Below, piece by piece: positions 21,456 through 28,961 of a stretch of 29,455 bases of DNA. Position 1 is the stretch's first letter. Each line of letters opens with the position of its first letter. A program made the position numbers and the translations under genes. The notes under the pieces were generated by a model. The model searched no databases, was not told the origin of the DNA, and saw only the letters and a list, made by a program, of their open reading frames with translations. Origin of the DNA: Candidatus Nanoarchaeia archaeon (GTDB taxonomy: Archaea; Nanoarchaeota; Nanoarchaeia; SCGC-AAA011-G17; JAFCDX01); the NCBI GenBank assembly GCA_028717785.1, contig JAQUND010000018.1, positions 1 through 29,455 on the forward strand. The letters run 5' to 3'.

Positions 21456-23149
21456 AAAAAATAGAATTACTAGCACCAGCTGGTTCTTTAGGTACATTAA
21501 AAGCAGCAGTTTCTTCTGGAGCAGATTCTGTTTATTTAGGAATGAATAAATTTAATGCTAGAGAGTACGCAACTAATTTTAATGAAGATTATTTTAAAGA
21601 AGCAGTAAAAATTTGTAAATCTAATAATGTTAAATTATATTTAACTATGAATACTTTAATTAAAAATAATGAATTAAAAGAATTCTTTGAACAAATGAAG
21701 TATGCTTATGAAGAAGGAATTGATTCGGTAATTATTCAAGATCCTAGTTTTATTGAAGTTATAAAAGAAAGTTTTCCAGAATTACGTATTCATTTATCAA
21801 CTCAAGCAGGAATAATGAATTCAGTTCATGCAAATATTTTTGAAAATATAAATAGAATTAATTTAGCAAGAGAATTAACAAAAGAAAATATTAAATTGAT
21901 TAGGAATAATTGTAAAAAGGAATTAGAAATATTTATTCATGGTGCCTTATGTGCTTGTGTTTCTGGTTCTTGTTTATTTTCTTCTTTATTAGGTGGAAGA
22001 TCTGGAAATAGAGGAAAATGTGCCCAACCTTGTAGAAAATTATATAATAATTTTTATTTATTTTCAACAAAAGATCTCTGTTTAATTGATAAATTACCTG
22101 AAATAATTGATTTAGGAATAGATTCATTAAAAATTGAAGGAAGAATGAGAACTCCTTATTATGTTGCTACAGTTACTTCTATTTATAGAAAAGCAATTGA
22201 TTCTTTTTATGAAGGAAAATTTAATGTTACAGATAAAATAAAAGCAGAATTAAAAAATGCATTTATTAGAGAATTTACACAAGGAAAATTTTCAAATGAA
22301 TTTATTTTTAATCCTAATCAAGTTTTAAATAATACAAATATACAAGAAAAAATGTATGAAGTTAAGATTAAAGATATAAAATTACCGAAGAGAAAATCAA
22401 ATTTAAAAGAATTAAAATTTATAGAAAAAAAATCTTCAGGAAAACAATTAATTGTTAGAGTTTACAATAAAAAAGATGCATTAATTGCAGAAAAGTATGC
22501 AGATATAGTTGTTTTAGATTTATTTAATAAAGATTTTGAAAATATTAAAATAAATAAACCATTATATGCTTTAACTCCAAGATTAATGTTCGATTCTGAT
22601 TTAGAAAAAATAACTAAAAGAATAAAAGATTTATCTCCAAATGGTTTAGTTGTAGGTAATTTAGGTATTTTAAATATGAATTTTAACTTACCAATAATAT
22701 TAGATTATAATTGTAATTGTTTTAATGATTTACAAATTAATTATTATAAAAAATTAGGAGCAAAATGTATTATTTCTCCAGAATTATCTTCAAGAGAGAT
22801 TGAAGATTTTAAAAATAAAGATTTTATTGTTTTTGTTCATGGAAAAATAAGATTAATGACTTTAGCTCATGATTTAAAAGAACAAAAAGTAAAAGATGAA
22901 AAAGGTTTTAATTTTGATATTAAAAAAATATTTAATGGAATTGAAGTTTTAAATGAAAAAGAGCTTGGATTATTTTCTCAAATTTCTTTTATGTTAAAAT
23001 CAGGAGTAAATCAATTGTATATTGATACTGAAGAGAATTTAGAAGAAATTTTAAGTATTTATAGAAATATTTTAGATAATAAGCCGTTTAAGGGGGCTAA
23101 ATTAAAAAAAGATTATGTTTTAGGTTGGGTTAAACTTGGAACTTTATGA
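21452..23149 (+). CDS. U32 family protein (RlhA/TrhP-like)
   Basis: A 565-residue U32 protein. It starts with IELLAPAGSLGTLKAAVSSG followed by ADSVYLGMNKFNAR. The U32 signature lies at about 160-196 (FIHGALCACVSGSCLFSSLL, GGRSGNRGKCAQPCRKLY), where clustered cysteines are thought to hold an Fe-S cluster. LGIDSLKIEGRMRTPYYVA follows. A C-terminal beta-rich domain completes the protein. Though named peptidases, studied bacterial members (RlhA, TrhP) hydroxylate cytidine or uridine in 23S rRNA or tRNA with prephenate, so RNA modification is more likely than proteolysis. Its last 37 bp overlap a convergent small gene. Confidence 0.92.
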   Translation: MKKIELLAPAGSLGTLKAAVSSGADSVYLGMNKFNAREYATNFNEDYFKEAVKICKSNNVKLYLTMNTLIKNNELKEFFEQMKYAYEEGIDSVIIQDPSFIEVIKESFPELRIHLSTQAGIMNSVHANIFENINRINLARELTKENIKLIRNNCKKELEIFIHGALCACVSGSCLFSSLLGGRSGNRGKCAQPCRKLYNNFYLFSTKDLCLIDKLPEIIDLGIDSLKIEGRMRTPYYVATVTSIYRKAIDSFYEGKFNVTDKIKAELKNAFIREFTQGKFSNEFIFNPNQVLNNTNIQEKMYEVKIKDIKLPKRKSNLKELKFIEKKSSGKQLIVRVYNKKDALIAEKYADIVVLDLFNKDFENIKINKPLYALTPRLMFDSDLEKITKRIKDLSPNGLVVGNLGILNMNFNLPIILDYNCNCFNDLQINYYKKLGAKCIISPELSSREIEDFKNKDFIVFVHGKIRLMTLAHDLKEQKVKDEKGFNFDIKKIFNGIEVLNEKELGLFSQISFMLKSGVNQLYIDTEENLEEILSIYRNILDNKPFKGAKLKKDYVLGWVKLGTL

Positions 23150-23427
23150 TGTTCTTTTTTTATTCTTTCTACATTCTTCTTAAAAGCTTCAATTTGTTTT
23201 TCGGTTAAACTTCCAAATTTTATATAATATAATTTTATATTTCTTAAAAATGAATTTTCTTTATAATAATCTTCAGGAATATCAAATAGTTTTTTCATTT
23301 CAGGATTTCTTATTTGTTTTTTAAGATCATCTTTTTGACATTCATAACATAATGCATAATTTTGCTTAGAGGTTATGGTAACGTAATTTTTTTTACATTT
23401 ATTACATTGTTGTTTAAATTTTACCAT
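23113..23427 (-). CDS. Small zinc-ribbon protein
   Basis: A 104-residue protein with a four-cysteine zinc site near the N-terminus, CNKCKKNYVTITSKQNYALC followed by YECQ (CxxC...CxxC), then a helical, basic part (MKKLFDIPEDYYKENSFLR, TEKQIEAFKKNVERIKKEHH). The pattern resembles small zinc ribbons seen beside RNA-related genes, but no specific family is assigned. Its 3' end overlaps the U32 gene by 37 bp, convergent. It lies 30 bp downstream of nothing on its own strand; alaS ends the other side at 23458. Confidence 0.7.
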   Translation of the reverse strand: MVKFKQQCNKCKKNYVTITSKQNYALCYECQKDDLKKQIRNPEMKKLFDIPEDYYKENSFLRNIKLYYIKFGSLTEKQIEAFKKNVERIKKEHHKVPSLTQPKT

Positions 23428-23457
23428 CCCAAAAATTTATTATAAAAGTATTTAAAA

Positions 23458-25347
23458 CTATTCTAAAACAGCCTTAATTCTTCTTACGCCTGCAGAAACA
23501 CTTTCTTCTTTTAAAATTTTAAATTTGCCTAATTCTTTGGTATTTTTAACATGTGGACCAGCACAAATTTCTTTAGAAAAATTTCCAATTGAATAAACTG
23601 AAACTTTTTCCCCATATTTATGTTCGAATACTCCTTTAGCTCCACGTTTTTTAGCTTCATCTGGGCTCATTTCTTCTTTTTTAACTTCTAAATTTTCTTT
23701 TATTTTTTCATTAACTAAATTTTCTATTTTCTTTAATTCCTCTTCAGTCAATTTACGATCAAAATTAAAATCAAATCTTAATCTTTCAGGTGTTATATTA
23801 GAACCTTTTTGATGTATATCTTCTTTTTTTAGTACAATACGTAAAGCTTCATTTAACATATGAGTTGCTGTATGTAATTTTGTTGTTTCATTAGAATTAT
23901 CTGCTAATCCAGATTTGAACATTCCTTCTGTTGCTGTTCTACTTAGTTCTTGATGTTTTTTGAGTTCTTCTATAAATGAATGATGATCAACTAAAAAACC
24001 TTTTGCCATTGCTAATTCATCTATCATTTCTAAAGGGAAACCATAACTTTGATATAAAATAAAAGATTCATTTCCTTTAATAGTTGCTAAATCTATTTCT
24101 TTTTCAGACAATTTTGGTTCTTTTAATGAATAATCTTTTTTATTTCTTTTTAATTCAAATATTCTTCCAATCAATAATGATTTATTTGGATTATTTATTA
24201 ATATTGAAAATTTTTCTTTATCTATTGGTATTTTTTCTTTAAAAAGATTTTCTATTAATTTTAATCCTTTTTCAAGAGTTTCTAAAAATCTATTTTCTTC
24301 ATTATTTAATTCTTCAACAATTTTTTTCTTATTATTAATTAATTCAGGATATTCATCTTTATACATATCAATAACAACTACAGCTATTTTAGAACAGAAA
24401 TTTTCTTTAATTCCCAACAATCTTCCAAATCTTACAGCTCTTCTAATCAATCTTCTTAAAACATAACCACGTTCAACATTTGAAGGAATTCCTCCATCTG
24501 CAATAATAAATGTAGAAGCTTTCAAATGATCTGCAATTATTCTAATATATTTTTCATTTTCTTCTTTTATTAAAGATTTAATTTCTTTTATTATTGGAAT
24601 AAATAATTCTGTTTCATAAACTGATTTTTTTCCTTGTAATGCAGTAATAGTTCTTTCAACACCCATTCCAGTATCAACATTTTTTTGTTTTAGCGGTTCA
24701 AATTTACCTTCTTTTGTTTTATTATATTGCATGAAAACATCATTCCAAATTTCTACCCAATTTTTATTTTTGGGATCAAATTTTTTTGGAACGGGTTCAT
24801 TTGAAATCCAATAAAACATTTCACTACAAGGCCCACATGGACCTGTTATTCCTGCTGGACCCCACCAATTATCTTCTTCAGGTAAAAATGCAATTCTTTC
24901 TTTTGAAATTCCTAATTGTAACCATATATTTGCTGCTTCTTCATCTTTTGATGCATCTTTATTACCAATAAAACAAGTTACTCCTAATCTTTCAATTGGA
25001 ATATTTAACCATTTTTTTGATGTTAAGAATTCAAATGAAAATTCAATTGCCTCTTTTTTAAAATAATCTCCTAAAGACCAGTTACCAAGCATTTCAAAAA
25101 AGGTTAAATGAGTATTATCTCCTACTTCCTCTATATCTCCAGTTCTTATACATTTTTGAACATTAGCTAATTTTTTACCTAAAGGATGTTTTTCTCCTAA
25201 TAGGAATGGAACTAATGGGTGCATTCCAGCTGTTGTAAATAATACAGTAGGATCATTTTCTGGAATTAAAGAAGATGATTTAATAATACTATGATTTTTA
25301 GACTTAAAAAATTCCATCCACTTTTTTCTTAACTCATTTGCCTTCAT
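23458..25347 (-). CDS. alaS: Alanyl-tRNA synthetase, short bacterial/CPR-like form
   Basis: A 629-residue class II synthetase. The catalytic core starts RKKWMEFFKSKNHSIIKSSS and includes the motif 2 region GDNTHLTFFEMLGNWSLGDY and GGIPSNVERGYVLRRLIRRA. The editing domain keeps its zinc ligands, HTATH (about 490) and CAGPH (about 593). Full-length AlaRS is about 870 residues; here the protein ends right after the editing domain (SAGVRRIKAVLE), so the C-Ala (DHHA1-containing) domain is missing. Core motifs are of the bacterial type, as in short AlaRS of candidate-phyla bacteria, not the archaeal type. The mRNA appears leaderless, from a TATA box shared with the divergent lipoprotein gene. Confidence 0.96.
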   Translation of the reverse strand: MKANELRKKWMEFFKSKNHSIIKSSSLIPENDPTVLFTTAGMHPLVPFLLGEKHPLGKKLANVQKCIRTGDIEEVGDNTHLTFFEMLGNWSLGDYFKKEAIEFSFEFLTSKKWLNIPIERLGVTCFIGNKDASKDEEAANIWLQLGISKERIAFLPEEDNWWGPAGITGPCGPCSEMFYWISNEPVPKKFDPKNKNWVEIWNDVFMQYNKTKEGKFEPLKQKNVDTGMGVERTITALQGKKSVYETELFIPIIKEIKSLIKEENEKYIRIIADHLKASTFIIADGGIPSNVERGYVLRRLIRRAVRFGRLLGIKENFCSKIAVVVIDMYKDEYPELINNKKKIVEELNNEENRFLETLEKGLKLIENLFKEKIPIDKEKFSILINNPNKSLLIGRIFELKRNKKDYSLKEPKLSEKEIDLATIKGNESFILYQSYGFPLEMIDELAMAKGFLVDHHSFIEELKKHQELSRTATEGMFKSGLADNSNETTKLHTATHMLNEALRIVLKKEDIHQKGSNITPERLRFDFNFDRKLTEEELKKIENLVNEKIKENLEVKKEEMSPDEAKKRGAKGVFEHKYGEKVSVYSIGNFSKEICAGPHVKNTKELGKFKILKEESVSAGVRRIKAVLE

Positions 25348-25367
25348 ATTAAATATAAAAACATCAG

Positions 25368-25377
25368 ATTTATAAAT
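25368..25377. promoter_or_regulatory. Palindromic TATA box serving alaS and the divergent lipoprotein gene
   Basis: ATTTATAAAT is its own reverse complement. Its centre (25372.5) is 25.5 bp from the alaS start codon (25347) and 25.5 bp from the opposite start codon (25398). No other equally good TATA is in this 50-bp gap. Both mRNAs would begin at or next to their start codons. Confidence 0.6.
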
Positions 25378-25397
25378 ATTATTCTATTTAATAAAAT

Positions 25398-26117
25398 ATG
25401 AAAAAACATTATGTAAACCCATTAATATTAATTTTAATCGTATTAATTATTGGGGGGTGTGTACTTACAAATAATCTACTAAATAAAAATACACTTCCAG
25501 TAGAAATTACAGCCCCTTTGTTATTAAATTTAAATTTTGATGATTTAAAAGATTCAAGTGATTATAATAATGTTTTAGAAAATAATGGAGCAACACTAAT
25601 TAATTCTACAATAATTTTTGATGGAAAATCTTATATAAAAGTAGATAAAGATTTCAATAATAATCAAAATTTGTCAATTGCTTTTTGGATAAATCCAACT
25701 AAAATGCAAAATGGATTTGTTTTAGCTAATGGACCAACTGATAACGTTCCTACATTATCTATCTATTTTGATAGTTTTAAAAGATTAAAATTTAGCAGAG
25801 GAAAAGAATCAGTATATACAGAACCAAATACAATTTTATTTAACACTTGGTCTTATGTTATTATAACTAATAATGGTGAATTAACTAAATTTTATGTTAA
25901 TGGACAAAAGATAGATGAAGTTCAACAATTTGTAAAGTATAATGAAAATCAAACAGAAACTTATATTGGTAAGGGATATGAATGTTCCTCAATACATTTA
26001 ACATTTAGATGTGCAGATCTTTTCTTTTATGGAAAATTAGATGATTTAAAAATTTATAATAAAATTTTAGAAGACACTGAAATAAAACAATTATATAATG
26101 AAAACAAAAAATTATAA
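25398..26117 (+). CDS. LamG-domain lipoprotein
   Basis: A 239-residue protein. The signal MKKHYVNPLILILIVLIIGG ends in lipobox IIGGC (Cys21). The mature part is a concanavalin/LamG jelly-roll: NLNFDDLKDSSDYNNVLENN, FDGKSYIKVDKDFNNNQNLS, IAFWINPT, then a C-terminal YGKLDDLKIYNKILEDTEIK. This is the typical pattern of LamG-like repeats, which bind glycans or proteins on the cell surface. Two extra cysteines (in ECSSIHLTFRCADLF) may form a disulfide. The ligand is unknown. It converges with the coiled-coil gene at 26112 with a 6-bp overlap. Confidence 0.88.
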   Translation: MKKHYVNPLILILIVLIIGGCVLTNNLLNKNTLPVEITAPLLLNLNFDDLKDSSDYNNVLENNGATLINSTIIFDGKSYIKVDKDFNNNQNLSIAFWINPTKMQNGFVLANGPTDNVPTLSIYFDSFKRLKFSRGKESVYTEPNTILFNTWSYVIITNNGELTKFYVNGQKIDEVQQFVKYNENQTETYIGKGYECSSIHLTFRCADLFFYGKLDDLKIYNKILEDTEIKQLYNENKKL

Positions 26118-26501
26118 AGTTTTTAACTTCTTTTGAATTTCCATTAATTCTTTAGTTAATTTATCTTCTTCTTTAGAAACAACTACTTTTGGTTCTTCAA
26201 TTTTAACTTCTTCTTTAGGAATTTCTTTTTTAACTTCAATTTGTTTTTCTGTTTTTGGTTCTACAACTTTTTCTTCAGGTAATTCTGGCAAATTTTTATT
26301 CATTTCTCTAAATGTTTTTTTAGCATCCAATAATAGACCTCTTAACTCTTGTAATTTCTTTGATTTTCTATCTTTAGTATATTTATATTCTTCATAATTT
26401 TTTAAAATTCCAGTAACATCTATTGCAGTTTCTAAAATTTCCTTTCTAAAAGAAATCGAGTTTTCTATATTAACATACATAGGATTTTCTATATTTTCCA
26501 T
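26112..26501 (-). CDS. Coiled-coil/acidic helical protein, unknown
   Basis: A 129-residue soluble protein. Residues 1-75 are helical (ISFRKEILETAIDVTGILKN, KSKKLQELRGLLLDAKKTFR). A low-complexity Lys/Glu/Val/Pro linker (about 75-110) and a short terminal coiled coil (KLTKELMEIQKKLKTL) follow. Its ATG overlaps the stop of the preceding gene by 1 bp, so the two are co-translated. The linker and helix arrangement suggests a scaffold or adaptor. No family is recognised. Confidence 0.75.
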   Translation of the reverse strand: MENIENPMYVNIENSISFRKEILETAIDVTGILKNYEEYKYTKDRKSKKLQELRGLLLDAKKTFREMNKNLPELPEEKVVEPKTEKQIEVKKEIPKEEVKIEEPKVVVSKEEDKLTKELMEIQKKLKTL

Positions 26502-26956
26502 TATACTTCAAATAATTTTTTATCCACATCAAGAAGTTTTTCTTTTACTCTATTTATTTCAGATCTCCAATTTTCTAATTCTCTATTTTCTTCTATTCTA
26601 ATTCTGTCAATTTCATCAAGTAAATGTTCTGCTTCTCTTAATCTGTTTTTAACATGTTCTAGATCATTAACTGCTTGTTTATATTTATCAATTTTAACAA
26701 ATAATGGCTTTTCTTCTTTAATATCAAATGTTCTAGTATGAATTGGTCTTTCAAGCCCTTGTTGAGGTATAATTTTTCTTACTGGAATTTCAGATTGCTC
26801 TCTAGTTTCTCTAATCATTTGTTTCATTTCATTTAATTCAGGTCTTTCTTCCCTATAAAGCGGTTTTACTTGTTGTTCATAGCTAGGAAAGTCTAATTTT
26901 GGTAGTTCTGGTAATCGTGGAGAATCTTCTGGCCTCTTTTTTGGAAATAATACCAT
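26501..26956 (-). CDS. Coiled-coil protein with Pro-rich N-terminus, unknown
   Basis: A 151-residue soluble protein. The N-terminal ~80 residues are Pro/Glu/Arg-rich and probably disordered (FPKKRPEDSPRLPELPKLDF). Residues about 85-148 form a coiled coil with regular hydrophobic spacing (YKQAVNDLEHVKNRLREAEH, LLDEIDRIRIEENRELENWR). It pairs with the coupled gene downstream (1-bp overlap), and the two may form a hetero-complex. Such pairs are familiar in DPANN genomes as unknowns, but I cannot name a function. Confidence 0.75.
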   Translation of the reverse strand: MVLFPKKRPEDSPRLPELPKLDFPSYEQQVKPLYREERPELNEMKQMIRETREQSEIPVRKIIPQQGLERPIHTRTFDIKEEKPLFVKIDKYKQAVNDLEHVKNRLREAEHLLDEIDRIRIEENRELENWRSEINRVKEKLLDVDKKLFEV

Positions 26957-27054
26957 ATAGTTTAGTGTAATAACCCCTTTATTAAACTTTTTCTTATTAT
27001 TTATCTGTAGTGAATAATCAAAAGGTTTTTATATTTCATCTATTTTAAAAAGCC

Positions 27055-27669
27055 ATGTCTAAGAAAGCAATTAAAAAAAAGAAGGTTTCTGTTAAAAAAG
27101 TTATACCTAAGAAAGTACCTAAAAAAGTAGTAGAAAAACCACAAGAATTAACAGTTTCTAAAAAAGAATTGGAAGATTTAGTAGCTCATATGATTAGTAA
27201 AGATGCAGCTCCAGTTATTGATCAATTATTAAAAAGAAAAAATGTTTCTGAATTTACTTTAGCAGAAAAATTAAAAATGTCTATTAATCAATTTAGAAAT
27301 ATTATTTACAAATTAGATGCACATAATCTAGTTTCTTCTACAAGAAAAAAAGATAAACAAAAAGGATGGTATGTTTATTATTGGACATTTTATCCTGAAA
27401 GATTAGAAAAATTATATTGGAATTTAAAAAGAAGAAAATTAGAAAAATTAAAGAAAAGATTTGCACTAGAACAACACAGTGATTTTTATGTTTGTCCAAA
27501 TAAATGTACTAGAGTTTCTGCTAATGAGGGAATGGAATTAAATTTTAGATGTCCTGAATGTGGTAAATTATTACAGGAAGATAAATTTAATACTTTAAAG
27601 AAATTAACTCAAGAAATTGAAAATTTAGAAGCAGAATTAACTAAAGCTAATCAATTAATTGTTTCTTAA
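27055..27669 (+). CDS. tfe: Transcription factor E, alpha subunit (TFE)
   Basis: A 204-residue basal transcription factor. A Lys-rich N-terminal tail of about 35 residues precedes the extended winged helix (about 35-105: EDLVAHMISKDAAPVIDQLL, VSEFTLAEKLKMSINQFRNI, KGWYVYYWTFYPERL), a helical linker (WNLKRRKLEKLKKRFALEQ) and a zinc ribbon with CPNKC (about 147) and CPECG (about 172). TFE helps RNA polymerase open promoters, which matters for a genome with AT-rich, leaderless promoters. TATA TTTTTATATT (27028-27037) is about 22 bp before the ATG. The basic N-terminal extension is longer than in many TFEs. It converges with the M50 gene with a 4-bp overlap. Confidence 0.95.
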   Translation: MSKKAIKKKKVSVKKVIPKKVPKKVVEKPQELTVSKKELEDLVAHMISKDAAPVIDQLLKRKNVSEFTLAEKLKMSINQFRNIIYKLDAHNLVSSTRKKDKQKGWYVYYWTFYPERLEKLYWNLKRRKLEKLKKRFALEQHSDFYVCPNKCTRVSANEGMELNFRCPECGKLLQEDKFNTLKKLTQEIENLEAELTKANQLIVS

Positions 27670-28214
27670 AATAAACTTATTATTCCCATTAAAACTTTAT
27701 ATCCATCTAATGGTGGAATCGGTATCATATTGAATATAAATAATATCATATTGATTTGTTGTGTTAAATATAAAAATAAAGCTGTTTTTCTTTTTAATTT
27801 TCTTGATTTATTCAATACTAACCAAGAACCAAGCCATAAAATTAAATTAACTAATGGACCTGCAAAAGCAATAATACCACTTTGAATTCCAGTTGGATTT
27901 TCCAAAATAGAAACATAACCAGGAGCAAGCATAATAAAAGGGCTTTTTATCCATTTTAAGAAAATTCCTAAGAATAAACCAAATGTAAATATGTAAAATA
28001 AAGCTTCAAAACCTAAACTCATAGCCATAAATTTATGTCCTAATTCATGTAATATAATTCCTGGAGCTGCAACTAAAGCTGCAAACTTAAAACTTTTCCA
28101 ATTAAACTTATTAAAATTCAATTCAGTTGGTAATTTAATATAATCCATAAAAATGTAAGCTATTACAGCTGTAGTTATAATTAAATACAATATTTCTAAA
28201 GGGGTTATTAACAT
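27666..28214 (-). CDS. M50 (site-2 protease family) intramembrane metallopeptidase
   Basis: A 182-residue, four-helix-type membrane protein. The zinc motif HELGH is at 56-60 in the first core helix (APGIILHELGHKFMAMSLGF). The third ligand motif NMIPIPPLDGYKVLMG is near 160-175. The order and spacing match a minimal site-2 protease core without PDZ or CBS domains. It is expected to cleave membrane-spanning substrates; none is evident nearby. The gene ends convergent with tfe (4-bp overlap). Confidence 0.93.
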   Translation of the reverse strand: MLITPLEILYLIITTAVIAYIFMDYIKLPTELNFNKFNWKSFKFAALVAAPGIILHELGHKFMAMSLGFEALFYIFTFGLFLGIFLKWIKSPFIMLAPGYVSILENPTGIQSGIIAFAGPLVNLILWLGSWLVLNKSRKLKRKTALFLYLTQQINMILFIFNMIPIPPLDGYKVLMGIISLF

Positions 28215-28339
28215 GTTTTTTAACAGAAGATATTATTTAAAAAGTTTTTGAAATAAGATTAAATTAGTATAAATTTGATAGTTTTATATATTAAACTATT
28301 AAATGAAGAATGTCCTAGTAAAGGATGTGTTTGGTGTGA

Positions 28340-28816
28340 ATGAAGATGAAAAAAATAAAAAAATCATATAATCCATTCAAAATGTGGGGAGTTTGGATAA
28401 GTGTAATACTCTTTTTAATAATGAGTACCATAATTATACCACAACTTCATCATATAAACAATAAATGTAATTTTTATTCCTTTGCTGAAGAAGTACAAAG
28501 TAAACTTGATAAGGGTTATACTATAGGATGCCCCGAGTGTGAAGGAATGTTATGTGGGGGTTCAGTATCTAAAATCTTAAGATGTATTAGCATTAATCAA
28601 ATGGAAGTATTTGAAAAATATAAAGTTCGTGAAATAAGTAAATTTAATTGTAAATTATCTAATATAATTTCTAATTCTTTTGATACTGTAACTTATACAT
28701 TTAATCTTGAAGAAATAGATATGATTGGTGGCTTTTTTGAGATATTATCTTCAATTATTATCGGATTTTTATTCGGGTGGAGTATACATTCTTTAATTAG
28801 GATTATTCATAATTGA
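28340..28816 (+). CDS. Two-pass membrane protein with external CxxC motif, unknown
   Basis: A 158-residue protein. The start may be ATG 28340 or the ATG two codons later. Membrane helix 1 is at about 14-33 (MWGVWISVILFLIMSTIIIP) and helix 2 at about 134-155 (FEILSSIIIGFLFGWSIHSL). Between them lies an external domain of about 100 residues with six cysteines, including TIGCPECEGMLCGGSVSKIL, where CPEC could be a redox pair or metal site. The small Cys-rich loop between two helices recalls some thiol-disulfide membrane proteins. The family is not recognised. Confidence 0.65.
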   Translation: MKMKKIKKSYNPFKMWGVWISVILFLIMSTIIIPQLHHINNKCNFYSFAEEVQSKLDKGYTIGCPECEGMLCGGSVSKILRCISINQMEVFEKYKVREISKFNCKLSNIISNSFDTVTYTFNLEEIDMIGGFFEILSSIIIGFLFGWSIHSLIRIIHN

Positions 28817-28889
28817 ATATATAAAAAACATTCTGTTTAAAAAGTAGGTCATTCGAAAGAATTATTAAACAAAATCATCAAACAAAACC

Positions 28890-28898
28890 TTTAAATAT
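28890..28898 (+). promoter_or_regulatory. TATA box of the L15e gene, with a ~40-nt leader
   Basis: TTTAAATAT is centred about 68 bp before the ATG at 28962. Transcription would start near 28920, leaving a leader of about 40 nt, unlike most genes here. The leader contains GTGA-GTT-TCAC (28930-28940), a short hairpin, and a repeated ACTTGAACTTGA. Confidence 0.45.
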
Positions 28899-28961
28899 CT
28901 TTCATTTTTGGTTATAACGTCAAGAGTTGTGAGTTTCACTTGAACTTGAATCTTGTTAAAA

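Noticed and set aside
28302..28370. Mini-ORF MKNVLVKDVFGVNEDEKNKK just before the 28340 gene, and a CPSKGCVWC stretch in another frame
   Set aside because: Too short, overlaps the downstream start, and the Cys stretch has no start codon. There is no supporting context.
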